A stretch of 22,407 nt of DNA from a virus. Below the pieces are notes generated by a model, which saw only the letters and a list, made by a program, of their open reading frames with translations, searched no databases and was not told the DNA's origin. This document shows, in pieces, positions 5,980 to 10,909 of this stretch. Positions within the stretch are counted from its first letter, which is position 1. Each line of letters begins with the position of its first letter. The stretch is from the IMG/VR virus record IMGVR_UViG_3300030106_003059, positions 1 through 22,407 of that record; one strand, given 5' to 3'. A program made the translations under genes and the position numbers.

Positions 5980-6357
5980 TCACCGCAAATACAAATATCC
6001 GCCTGCCCAGTCAGCACGAGAGAAGCACTCCTCGCGACTGGAGATGACATTCAGATTGTAGCGTGCAATCTTGGCAGGTGCCTTGTAAGATGCGGGTTTG
6101 AAGACTTCACCAGTCTTCTTGTTGATGAAGGCATGGCAGGATCGTGAACCGTTGTTACCACACACTTCCCAGATCTTGTGGTACTTCCGACCGGAAGAAT
6201 CCACTTCAAACTTCATGTTACTGGAGCTATTGGGGTGACGACGCTGGAAGTTCTCTAGCAGGTGGTCGCAGAGTTCCCAGCAATACTTGGTGATGTTCAG
6301 TTCAATGGTGTTCCGTGCGTCCTGCTGGGCGACGAAATCAGCGAACTCAGTGGTCAT
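5980..6357 (-). CDS. Conserved-type hypothetical protein (125 aa)
   Basis: A 125-residue protein. The N-terminal half is helical (ARNTIELNITKYCWELCDHL), followed by a beta-rich part (MKFEVDSSGRKYHKIWEVCG, CHAFINKKTGEVFKPASYKA) and a C-terminal tail ADWAGGYLYLR. The HAFINKKTGEVFKPASYKAP segment resembles one I recall in other cyanophage proteins and in short conserved phage domains, with no assigned activity. It is preceded by a long intergenic hairpin (6389-6422) and so may be expressed separately from the gene upstream. Confidence 0.78.
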   Translation of the reverse strand: MTTEFADFVAQQDARNTIELNITKYCWELCDHLLENFQRRHPNSSSNMKFEVDSSGRKYHKIWEVCGNNGSRSCHAFINKKTGEVFKPASYKAPAKIARYNLNVISSREECFSRADWAGGYLYLR

Positions 6358-6388
6358 GGTGTCAACCTGTGAATGAACTTATTGTAAA

Positions 6389-6422
6389 GGCACACAGGTG
6401 CCTCTCAGAGGGTCTGTGTGCC
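6389..6422 (-). terminator. Long intergenic hairpin, possible terminator
   Basis: A perfect 9-base inverted repeat (GGCACACAG / CTGTGTGCC) encloses a second small stem (CCTC-TCA-GAGG). On the minus strand it is followed only by TTTACAAT, so the U-tract is weak. It starts 3 bases after the stop of the 6425-6838 gene. It could be a weak terminator, an RNA-processing site or a 3'-end stabiliser. Confidence 0.5.
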
Positions 6423-6424
6423 AG

Positions 6425-6838
6425 TTATCCAACTGTCCCAGCAGGGATCTCAACAGGTTCAGGTGCTACATTATCTTCCCACTGATGCATATCGTAAGCA
6501 AACCACTGTCCGTTGCGGAAGATGTAAGAGTATTCTTCATTATCAGTGAAGAACTCCTCCATATCTTTATCCAAACGAGGTGCATTGTCTTCAATAGATT
6601 CACCACGGGAAGTGTAGTGAAGAGGACCAGATTCGGGGAGAGTTTCATTCTTCCATCCTGTATTTGTCCAAGTGCAGGACATGTTACCACCGTTAATCAG
6701 TTGCGATGCTTTCTCTTTCGTATCGTAGAACTCACGGAGAACTTTACCATTGAAAGAAGGATAACCATCATAATGGCAATAAACAGAAAGAATAGAGGCG
6801 TCACTGAGTTCGATTCCGATGCGTGAACGAGTTCCCAT
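6425..6838 (-). CDS. Conserved-type phage protein, MGTRSRIGIE family (137 aa)
   Basis: A 137-residue protein opening MGTRSRIGIELSDASILSVY. This N terminus and the following CHYDGYP are typical of a protein widespread in tailed phages and some bacteria, of unknown function. It has several aromatic residues in the C-terminal part (YSYIFRNGQWFAYDMHQWED). It is the first gene after the sigma70-like promoter at 6938-6966, with a leader of about 90 bases. Its stop lies inside a small CAGTT-ATCC-AACTG hairpin that has a near copy at 6975-6995. Confidence 0.8.
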   Translation of the reverse strand: MGTRSRIGIELSDASILSVYCHYDGYPSFNGKVLREFYDTKEKASQLINGGNMSCTWTNTGWKNETLPESGPLHYTSRGESIEDNAPRLDKDMEEFFTDNEEYSYIFRNGQWFAYDMHQWEDNVAPEPVEIPAGTVG

Positions 6839-6937
6839 GATTAAGAAAGAAGTGTGAGAGAGGCGGAGAGCAGTTTGTCGCTACCTCTTACTGTTTGCCT
6901 CTCAGTGTGTTGTCTCGGGTCTCCCCTTGACTCTTTT

Positions 6938-6966
6938 AATATCGCATAAAAAAAGCACCCAGTCAA
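6938..6966 (-). promoter_or_regulatory. Sigma70-like promoter overlapping a terminator
   Basis: On the minus strand TTGACT (6961-6966) is followed after exactly 17 bases by GATATT (6938-6943). This matches the -35 box in 5 of 6 bases and the -10 box in 4 of 6. The -35 box is the loop of the terminator at 6948-6973. The leader that follows (6839 to about 6931) has a 7-base inverted repeat (GAGAGGC 6858-6864 / GCCTCTC 6897-6903), so the mRNA start of the 6838 gene is probably folded. Confidence 0.45.
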
Positions 6967-6973
6967 GGGTGCT
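6948..6973 (-). terminator. Strong intrinsic terminator
   Basis: On the minus strand AGCACCC-TTGACT-GGGTGCT is followed by a run of T. It is a 7-base GC-rich stem with a 6-base loop and a U-tract, a textbook factor-independent terminator. It lies just after the 51-residue gene (6985-7140) and closes the long transcript that carries cp12. Confidence 0.9.
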
Positions 6974-6984
6974 GTGACAGTTAT

Positions 6985-7140
6985 TCAACTGTCCCTGTTT
7001 CGGTAGTAAGTGCTCTCACACTTGTAGTAAATTCGTAATTGGATGAACTTTGGATCTTTGTATTCGGTTTGTTTCGGTTTACAGTATTGTCTGTTTGGAT
7101 TGCGATGGATTAAGATGTGATCGTATTTGGATGGACTCAT
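6985..7140 (-). CDS. Small basic hypothetical protein (51 aa)
   Basis: A 51-residue frame reading MSPSKYDHILIHRNPNRQYC, then KPKQTEYKDPKFIQLRIYYK and ending YYRNRDS. It is rich in Tyr, Lys and Arg, unlike the acidic neighbours, and could bind RNA or DNA. An AGG sequence lies 7 bases before the ATG. The gene is followed by the intrinsic terminator after 11 bases, as expected for the last gene of an operon. It is supported by composition and position only. Confidence 0.5.
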   Translation of the reverse strand: MSPSKYDHILIHRNPNRQYCKPKQTEYKDPKFIQLRIYYKCESTYYRNRDS

Positions 7141-7155
7141 AAATTACCTGAAGGC

Positions 7156-7163
7156 AATTTATA
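7156..7163 (-). promoter_or_regulatory. Possible late promoter motif (TATAAATT)
   Basis: The minus strand reads TATAAATT, one base from the T4 late consensus TATAAATA, 15 bases before the ATG at 7140. The spacing to the gene is short and the last base differs from the other late motifs here, so this is a weak call. Confidence 0.25.
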
Positions 7164-7168
7164 TAGCA

Positions 7169-7402
7169 TCAATCATCGTAAATTAAACACTCTGGTTCAG
7201 AAGGGAACTGATCGCAAAATAGTTCAAGATAACTTGGATCGTGATGATCTCCTGCTTCTATTTCCTTCTTATGATTTTCAGCATATTCTTCTAAATCATG
7301 CAACTCACCTTCAATATGACGACGCATTTGAGGGGATACTGTAGGATCGTGAAGGATCTCTTTATCCTTCGCGATATGTTGTTCTATGCTATCCATTAGC
7401 AT
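7169..7402 (-). CDS. cp12: CP12-like Calvin cycle inhibitor
   Basis: A 77-residue protein with the C-terminal signature of CP12: Cys63-x8-Cys72 in FCDQFPSEPECLIYDD, where the Cys pair and the YDD end form the part that binds glyceraldehyde-3-phosphate dehydrogenase. The middle helix (IEGELHDLEEYAENHKKE) corresponds to the conserved core that contacts phosphoribulokinase. CP12 locks both enzymes in an inactive complex and so shuts down the Calvin cycle. In infected cyanobacteria this is thought to direct NADPH and carbon to the pentose phosphate route and phage nucleotide synthesis. The N-terminal Cys pair of many host CP12 proteins is missing. An alternative start is the ATG at 7396. A late-type promoter motif lies 20 bases upstream. 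Confidence 0.85.
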   Translation of the reverse strand: MLMDSIEQHIAKDKEILHDPTVSPQMRRHIEGELHDLEEYAENHKKEIEAGDHHDPSYLELFCDQFPSEPECLIYDD

Positions 7403-7421
7403 TTTTGTAATGTGATGTACC

Positions 7422-7429
7422 TATTTATT
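7422..7429 (-). promoter_or_regulatory. Late promoter motif (AATAAATA)
   Basis: The minus strand reads AATAAATAGG between the 7434-7619 gene and cp12, matching the late core ATAAATA. It begins 5 bases after the TGA of the gene before. If used, it would add late transcription of cp12. Confidence 0.5.
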
Positions 7430-7433
7430 GTAA

Positions 7434-7619
7434 TCAATCGTTCATAGGATTGCAAGTCCGCCAATGTTTACCAACTCCCTTAAGTCTTGAAACCAACTCA
7501 TCAGCGAACGCTTCCATCTTATCGGGGTGAATTTGCTGGATTCCTGCATCTTTTACAGCATTTTCAATACTATCAACTTCTTTTTGGTCAAGTTTTTTAC
7601 CGTTTGATGGAAGTGTCAT
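7434..7619 (-). CDS. Small hypothetical protein (61 aa)
   Basis: A 61-residue protein, MTLPSNGKKLDQKEVDSIEN, followed by AVKDAGIQQIHPDKMEAFAD and ELVSRLKGVGKHWRTCNPMN. It looks like two helices joined by a proline turn, with a single Cys near the end. No motif recognised and no clear ribosome binding site. It is separated by 57 bases from the gene upstream, a long gap for this array. Confidence 0.68.
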   Translation of the reverse strand: MTLPSNGKKLDQKEVDSIENAVKDAGIQQIHPDKMEAFADELVSRLKGVGKHWRTCNPMND

Positions 7620-7676
7620 AGGGTTTCTGCCTGTGTTGATGTATTTTAGCGTTTCCGCACAAAACTAATTAGATAC

Positions 7677-7847
7677 TTAATCTTTTCTTTGGAATTGATT
7701 TACAGGACTTAATGGTTCAATAGAATCCATCTCTTTCCAAATACGTTGAAATTCAGATGAATCCCATGTCCCATACGCTTCTGGACTGTACCAGAAGTCT
7801 TCCCAATCTCTAGGTGAGTTTGTAACATCTTCAATGTTCTTCTGCAT
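7677..7847 (-). CDS. Small Trp/acidic hypothetical protein (56 aa)
   Basis: A 56-residue frame: MQKNIEDVTNSPRDWEDFWY, then SPEAYGTWDSSEFQRIWKEM and DSIEPLSPVNQFQRKD. Four Trp residues and many Asp/Glu. The start is well supported by GGAGGG six bases before the ATG. It overlaps the end of the next gene upstream by 17 bases. A longer frame on the same strand (7709-7921) covers this region but is a shadow, since it lacks a good start and ignores this ribosome binding site. Function unknown. Confidence 0.72.
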   Translation of the reverse strand: MQKNIEDVTNSPRDWEDFWYSPEAYGTWDSSEFQRIWKEMDSIEPLSPVNQFQRKD

Positions 7848-7998
7848 CCAGTCCCTCCTTTACTGCTGCTTCTACGATAGTCTGAATCTCCTTTGATGTC
7901 ATCCCATTCAAGAAACTCCATTTAGGATCTTCTTTGTCCCATTCAAGGGTAAATGTACCATCTTCATTTTGATTAACTTTCAGACTATCAGCACTCAT
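7831..7998 (-). CDS. Small cyanophage-type protein (55 aa)
   Basis: A 55-residue frame: MSADSLKVNQNEDGTFTLEW, DKEDPKWSFLNGMTSKEIQT, then IVEAAVKEGLDAEEH. The beta part (VNQNEDGTFTLEWDKEDPKW) joined to SFLNGMTSKEIQ and a short helix is, from memory, a frequent small protein of T4-like cyanophages, role unknown. It overlaps the gene upstream by 11 bases and contains the strong ribosome binding site of the gene downstream. Confidence 0.72.
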   Translation of the reverse strand: MSADSLKVNQNEDGTFTLEWDKEDPKWSFLNGMTSKEIQTIVEAAVKEGLDAEEH

Positions 7999-8167
7999 CT
8001 TTCTTGAATTGTTTACGACATTTTTTCACTTCTTTCATCTCATCTTTAATCATCTGATAAGCATCCTCAGCAGAGATACGTTGAGACAATTCCATAGCAC
8101 AGATAACTTCAACACGAGTGCCAAAATGTTTCAGTGCCTCTTCAAAACAATTAAGTTCTTCATACAT
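7988..8167 (-). CDS. Small helical hypothetical protein (59 aa)
   Basis: A 59-residue frame: MYEELNCFEEALKHFGTRVE, VICAMELSQRISAEDAYQMI, then KDEMKEVKKCRKQFKKDEC. Mostly helical with a strongly basic C-terminal helix. It could bind nucleic acid or pair as a coiled coil. The ATG shares one base with the TAA stop of the gene upstream (TAATG). Function unknown. Confidence 0.68.
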   Translation of the reverse strand: MYEELNCFEEALKHFGTRVEVICAMELSQRISAEDAYQMIKDEMKEVKKCRKQFKKDEC

Positions 8168-8418
8168 TAGAGTTTGCCACCGACAACACCACTATTTACC
8201 ACTTTGGTGTATTGTTCAAGTGTACCATCTTGTTCACACTTGAGATGCCATCGTGTCATGGTGACAACACTATCTCTAGTAGCGCCAGTGAGCATTTTTC
8301 TACCTTGTTTAGTCATGGTAGTATAAAGACCGAAACGTGTTTTCCAAACATAGAAAACATCATCAATCAATACTGCGTCTTCTGGCACAACTACTTCACT
8401 CGTCACTGTCTGAATCAT
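8167..8418 (-). CDS. Small beta-rich hypothetical protein (83 aa)
   Basis: An 83-residue protein with alternating strands: TVTSEVVVPEDAVLIDDVFY, VWKTRFGLYTTMTKQGRKML, then a stretch ending YTKVVNSGVVGGKL. The start is supported by GAGGT six bases upstream of the ATG at 8418, within the end of the preceding gene (23-base overlap). It resembles a small conserved cyanophage protein in my memory, but no function is known. Confidence 0.78.
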   Translation of the reverse strand: MIQTVTSEVVVPEDAVLIDDVFYVWKTRFGLYTTMTKQGRKMLTGATRDSVVTMTRWHLKCEQDGTLEQYTKVVNSGVVGGKL

Positions 8419-8575
8419 CAGTTACCTCAGGTTTTGGAAGTGTAACACCAGTGCTTGTCAAGTATTCAATGGCACCAATCACTTTGTAAAGTGTTTCTCT
8501 AGTACGATCCAAAGTGACAGCAAGTTCTTCTCTTTGCTTGAGAAGATTTTCAAGGTGTGTTTGTTGTTCAGTCAT
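8396..8575 (-). CDS. Small coiled-coil protein (59 aa)
   Basis: A 59-residue protein, MTEQQTHLENLLKQREELAV, with a heptad-like helix through residue 37, a short middle part (YLTSTGVTLPKPE) and a very acidic Ser/Asp tail (DDSDSDE). The start at 8575 is fixed by AAGGAG five bases upstream; the longer frame to 8602 would skip this site. It overlaps the gene upstream by 8 bases (ATGACTGA). Probably an oligomer; role unknown. Confidence 0.75.
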   Translation of the reverse strand: MTEQQTHLENLLKQREELAVTLDRTRETLYKVIGAIEYLTSTGVTLPKPEVTDDSDSDE

Positions 8576-8777
8576 AATTCTCCTTTTGTTTGTTAAAACC
8601 AAATGGTCCTTCTTTGTCCTCTAAAGCAAGTTTAAGTGCGACACCACCAACTGCTTCCATCACTTTCAGAATGTCTTCTGTCTTGGCATCTTCACCAAGT
8701 TCTTTTGCGATGTACCAATACTTAGGCCAGAAAGTTTCCCCTGCTTTTTGATAATCTTCAAGTGTAAGTAGTTTCAT
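8568..8777 (-). CDS. Small hypothetical protein (69 aa)
   Basis: A 69-residue protein: MKLLTLEDYQKAGETFWPKY, WYIAKELGEDAKTEDILKVM, EAVGGVALKLALEDKEGPFG, then a Lys/Asn tail. It looks like a small helical globular protein; the pattern EDILKVMEAVGGVALK is regular and well formed. Coupled to the gene upstream by an ATGA overlap. I recall similar cyanophage proteins but no function. Confidence 0.76.
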   Translation of the reverse strand: MKLLTLEDYQKAGETFWPKYWYIAKELGEDAKTEDILKVMEAVGGVALKLALEDKEGPFGFNKQKENYD

Positions 8778-8962
8778 TCTTCTGTATCAGTTGTAGGTCT
8801 TTGGTTTGGTCGCTTCAACTCTGGATGTGGAGCGTACAGTGGACCTTCGTAATTTCCAGCAAACTTCGGTCTATTAAGTTTTTCAAGTGCTGCAAGAACT
8901 TCTGGAGTTTCTTCCCACTCAAAAGTATCCCCACTTTTAGTAGTATGCTGTCTAGTAGTCAT
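8774..8962 (-). CDS. Small hypothetical protein (62 aa)
   Basis: A 62-residue protein with the start MTTRQHTTKSGDTFEWEETP, a short helix (EVLAALEKLNRPKF) and a proline-rich tail (GPLYAPHPELKRPNQRPTTD). The TKSGDTFEWEETPEV opening looks like a beta hairpin with a conserved Trp. The start overlaps the stop of the membrane-protein gene upstream by 4 bases (ATGA). No known function. Confidence 0.75.
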   Translation of the reverse strand: MTTRQHTTKSGDTFEWEETPEVLAALEKLNRPKFAGNYEGPLYAPHPELKRPNQRPTTDTEE

Positions 8963-9105
8963 GAATAAAACTCCCTAGCGTTTTTAAGTGTGGTAAGCAA
9001 GTGCATGTTACCTCTGAAATATCCTAGCACAACAAACCCGATTGTGGCAAGTACAACGAATACAAAAGATACTACACCTCCCCAAGGTTTTTTATCATCA
9101 AGCAT
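8959..9105 (-). CDS. Small single-pass membrane protein (48 aa)
   Basis: A 48-residue frame: MLDDKKPWGGVVSFVFVVLA, then TIGFVVLGYFRGNMHLLTTL and KNAREFYS. Residues 10-28 form one hydrophobic membrane helix with an acidic/basic N terminus and a basic C terminus. It overlaps the gene upstream by 8 bases (ATGCTTGA) and the next gene by 4 bases, so it fits the operon exactly. Inner-membrane location is likely; role unknown. Confidence 0.68.
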   Translation of the reverse strand: MLDDKKPWGGVVSFVFVVLATIGFVVLGYFRGNMHLLTTLKNAREFYS

Positions 9106-9295
9106 CTTTGAGTTTGTCTCGGAGATCCATTATCTTGTTTACTTCATTCACAGCAGCAGACATCCTCACGGAAAGAATATCCATCAGGTCGCCGTGAATG
9201 ACTTCATTTTCAACATAGTCATCAAAATACTTATCCAACGCCTCTTTCAGGTATCTTTTACGATGCCACTCTGGCGAGTAGGGTTTGTAGTCCAT
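9098..9295 (-). CDS. Small helical hypothetical protein (65 aa)
   Basis: A 65-residue protein: MDYKPYSPEWHRKRYLKEAL, DKYFDDYVENEVIHGDLMDI, then LSVRMSAAVNEVNKIMDLRD. Mostly helical, with a Trp/His-containing N terminus that recalls small adaptor-like proteins. There is a 31-base gap to the gene upstream. Function unknown. Confidence 0.72.
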   Translation of the reverse strand: MDYKPYSPEWHRKRYLKEALDKYFDDYVENEVIHGDLMDILSVRMSAAVNEVNKIMDLRDKLKDA

Positions 9296-9326
9296 GATGC
9301 AAGTTTATTATGAAGGTAGTATAGCA

Positions 9327-9476
9327 CTATCCATTGCGTGGGTCAAGTCCCATGTCCTTAAGATATTGTATCCACCAGTCTGGGTCTTTAATTTGTCTCC
9401 AGTTTGGAACTGGTAGATTGTTCTCTACAGTGTAATACTGATAGAGTGCATCATCTATAGTCTGTGCGACTTCCAT
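9327..9476 (-). CDS. Small hypothetical protein (49 aa)
   Basis: A 49-residue protein, MEVAQTIDDALYQYYTVENN, then LPVPNWRQIKDPDWWIQYLK and DMGLDPRNG. Four Trp/Tyr-rich turns suggest a compact fold. The open frame runs up to 9557, but that start would overlap the membrane-protein gene by 107 bases. The ATG at 9476 has an AGAGGA ribosome binding site and overlaps by only 26 bases. I therefore chose the short version. Confidence 0.65.
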   Translation of the reverse strand: MEVAQTIDDALYQYYTVENNLPVPNWRQIKDPDWWIQYLKDMGLDPRNG

Positions 9477-9660
9477 ACTCTTCTTCCTCTTCATCAACGT
9501 CATCATATACTCCCTCCAGATATGGTCCTCGTTTTCTATATTTTTCCGCTGAGACATAGGTGCGTTCCTTGTTAGTTTCAGACAACCACAATGCCAACTT
9601 CATCACAATCCAAATCGCCGCTAGTGGTGTGAAACAAGCAATTAGGATGACAGGATTCAT
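9451..9660 (-). CDS. Small membrane-anchored acidic protein (69 aa)
   Basis: A 69-residue protein with one N-terminal membrane helix (MNPVILIACFTPLAAIWIVM, continuing to about residue 25) and a charged cytoplasmic or periplasmic tail that ends in an acidic run (VDEEEEEYGSRTDYR). It is coupled to the glutaredoxin-like gene by an ATGA overlap (9657-9660). Location at the membrane is inferred from the helix; function unknown. Confidence 0.74.
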   Translation of the reverse strand: MNPVILIACFTPLAAIWIVMKLALWLSETNKERTYVSAEKYRKRGPYLEGVYDDVDEEEEEYGSRTDYR

Positions 9661-9893
9661 AAGAACATTCCCTTTTCGTTCATGTATTGAAGTGTTTCCT
9701 TTAACCCACCAATATGTCTGAAACCAACATTAACTTGTGGGTATTCTGCCTCTTCACCAAACTCTTCAACAAAACCTCTCTGAGAGAAGTGTTGATTTAA
9801 TTTATATACATGAATCTGGAAGTTGAGTTTTTCCAAGAGTATTTTGGCACGTTCACACTCTTGGTTACCGTTAGAATAAATTACTGCATCCAT
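9657..9893 (-). CDS. Glutaredoxin-like protein with altered active site
   Basis: A 78-residue protein with the glutaredoxin layout: first strand AVIYSNG, active-site loop NQEC (residues 10-13), then helix ERAKILLEKL, the cis-proline segment YPQVNVG (Pro52) and GGLKETLQYM. Normal glutaredoxins have CPYC here; the first, nucleophilic Cys is replaced by Asn and only Cys13 remains. T4-like phages use a related NrdC to feed ribonucleotide reductase. This version may act as a monothiol enzyme through Cys13, or bind partners without redox activity. The start has GAGGAG about 8 bases upstream and shares one base with the stop of the gene before. Confidence 0.8.
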   Translation of the reverse strand: MDAVIYSNGNQECERAKILLEKLNFQIHVYKLNQHFSQRGFVEEFGEEAEYPQVNVGFRHIGGLKETLQYMNEKGMFL

Positions 9894-10033
9894 TACTTTT
9901 TCTCCTCGTATTCGATAACGATTCTTTTGTAGTCTCTACCAGTATGATCTACACAGGTAATATGAACTAATTTACCACCTAATGCTTCTGCTATTTCATG
10001 TAACTTGCTCCAAGGAATTTGCTTTTCAGTCAT
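9893..10033 (-). CDS. Small hypothetical protein (46 aa)
   Basis: A 46-residue frame: MTEKQIPWSKLHEIAEALGG, KLVHITCVDHTGRDYKRIVI, then EYEEKK. A helix followed by two strands (KLVHITCVDHTG, KRIVIEYE), a compact alpha-beta fold. A GAGGAG sequence lies 4-9 bases before the ATG, and the start overlaps the upstream stop by 8 bases (ATGACTGA). Its TAA overlaps the glutaredoxin-like ATG by one base. Function unknown. Confidence 0.68.
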   Translation of the reverse strand: MTEKQIPWSKLHEIAEALGGKLVHITCVDHTGRDYKRIVIEYEEKK

Positions 10034-10157
10034 GGCTCTCCTCTATCCACTTATCTATTTGTTCTTGAGTGGGAACGTTGATTCGGAAAGCAAGACCTTC
10101 CTCTTCAAACTCACGATTCATTTTTTCGTAAGTTTCTGGTGTAATCTTTTCAGTCAC
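10026..10157 (-). CDS. Small acidic protein with GTG start (43 aa)
   Basis: A 43-residue protein, (M)TEKITPETYEKMNREFEEE, then GLAFRINVPTQEQIDKWIEE and SHD. I chose the GTG at 10157 because GGAGG lies four bases before it and it gives the 8-base overlap (GTGACTGA) seen at other junctions. An ATG at 10172 (MIGGSVTEK) is the alternative, and the long frame to 10253 is unlikely because it overlaps the upstream gene by 104 bases. Function unknown. Confidence 0.6.
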   Translation of the reverse strand: MTEKITPETYEKMNREFEEEGLAFRINVPTQEQIDKWIEESHD

Positions 10158-10467
10158 GCTGCCTCCAATCATCAGGTTTGTCGCGTTGAAACCAGTCAAC
10201 GATTTCATCAGCACCATCAAATCCCGTTTTATGATTGGATGGGTCAGGATCACCTAGTCCCATCCTATTCATAAAATCATCCATACTACCTTCCTGAATA
10301 TCAGGATTAGCAGCAACACGACGTGCTTTCTTCAGCATCTCACGGGCAGAAGTATTTGCTTTAGACAACTTCTCCGCCCAGATCATGTCGTCAAGTTTTA
10401 CCTCTTCCCCGTTAGCAATACATTTACAAATGAACTCCAACCGAAGTCGGTATTGCGTTGATAACAT
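10150..10467 (-). CDS. Hypothetical protein (105 aa)
   Basis: A 105-residue protein. The N-terminal half is helical and charged (MLSTQYRLRLEFICKCIANG, DDMIWAEKLSKANTSAREML). The middle is basic (KKARRVAANPDIQEGSMDDF). The C-terminal part MNRMGLGDPDPSNHKTGFDG ends with a Trp- and Asp-rich helix (DEIVDWFQRDKPDDWRQRD). From memory, similar proteins are common in T4-like cyanophages, function unknown. A late promoter motif lies 22 bases upstream. Confidence 0.8.
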   Translation of the reverse strand: MLSTQYRLRLEFICKCIANGEEVKLDDMIWAEKLSKANTSAREMLKKARRVAANPDIQEGSMDDFMNRMGLGDPDPSNHKTGFDGADEIVDWFQRDKPDDWRQRD

Positions 10468-10488
10468 AAATTTGACACAATCTGTAGA

Positions 10489-10495
10489 TATTTAT
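10489..10495 (-). promoter_or_regulatory. T4-type late promoter motif (ATAAATA)
   Basis: The minus strand reads GGATAAATATC, matching the late core, 22 bases before the ATG at 10467. The TAA is at the same time the stop codon of the gene at 10492-10671 (GGA TAA ATA). Confidence 0.5.
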
Positions 10496-10671
10496 CCGAA
10501 CTCCTGATTTCTTCTACCGTCAAGGTATTCAATAATTTCAGAACGCCACTCCATCAACTCATGATAACATTCCTGATTATGAGCACATTCGCGCAGTTGA
10601 TGGTCTGGTTTCAGTACACTTTCGTAGAAAAGACCAAGAGCATCACGACGTTTTTCGCTTTTTTCGGACAT
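10492..10671 (-). CDS. Small hypothetical protein (59 aa)
   Basis: A 59-residue protein, MSEKSEKRRDALGLFYESVL, then KPDHQLRECAHNQECYHELM and EWRSEIIEYLDGRRNQEFG. Helical, with a Cys/His-rich turn (ECAHNQECYH) that could bind a metal. AGGAG lies five bases upstream of the ATG at 10671, so the much longer frame to 10866 is rejected. It overlaps the preceding gene by 29 bases. Confidence 0.74.
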   Translation of the reverse strand: MSEKSEKRRDALGLFYESVLKPDHQLRECAHNQECYHELMEWRSEIIEYLDGRRNQEFG

Positions 10672-10909
10672 TAGAACTCCTGGGTTTACGTTTCTGAGTT
10701 TTGAGTTGATTGTTGATAAAGTCAACTGCCTGTTTGTATGTATTAAGAGTTGTGACTTGACTTCCTTGGTGTATGATAACATACTTTTTGGTGTTGCCAA
10801 GGGGAACTGCTGCCCACATACCATCGTTTGTAACATAACCCAATGGATTTTTGGGTTTAGGATCAAGAACTGATGGATGTGGGATAAAGGGTTTAAGAAA
10901 CTTGCTCAA
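10643..10909 (-). CDS. Small basic protein with TTG start (88 aa)
   Basis: An 88-residue protein, (M)SKFLKPFIPHPSVLDPKPK, with the body NPLGYVTNDGMWAAVPLGNT, KKYVIIHQGSQVTTLNTYKQ, and a very basic end (TQKRKPRSSNVRKKRKTS). A stop lies seven codons upstream in the same frame, and no ATG or GTG occurs before the body. The TTG at 10909, overlapping the previous stop by 4 bases (TTGA), is therefore the most likely start. The basic tail suggests nucleic-acid contact. A strand-helix layout with YVIIHQGSQVTTLNTYKQAVDFINN looks conserved-type. Confidence 0.68.
   Translation of the reverse strand: MSKFLKPFIPHPSVLDPKPKNPLGYVTNDGMWAAVPLGNTKKYVIIHQGSQVTTLNTYKQAVDFINNQLKTQKRKPRSSNVRKKRKTS

Noticed and set aside
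7709-7921. A 70-codon minus-strand frame starting MEFLEWDDIKG
   Set aside because: It overlaps two better genes (7677-7847 and 7831-7998), one of which has a strong GGAGGG site. Its composition is unnatural (a run of Ser, Arg, Thr and Gly) and it lacks a ribosome site.
10492-10866. The long 124-codon version of the 59-residue gene
   Set aside because: It would overlap the upstream basic gene by 224 bases; the ATG at 10671 with AGGAG explains the gene better.
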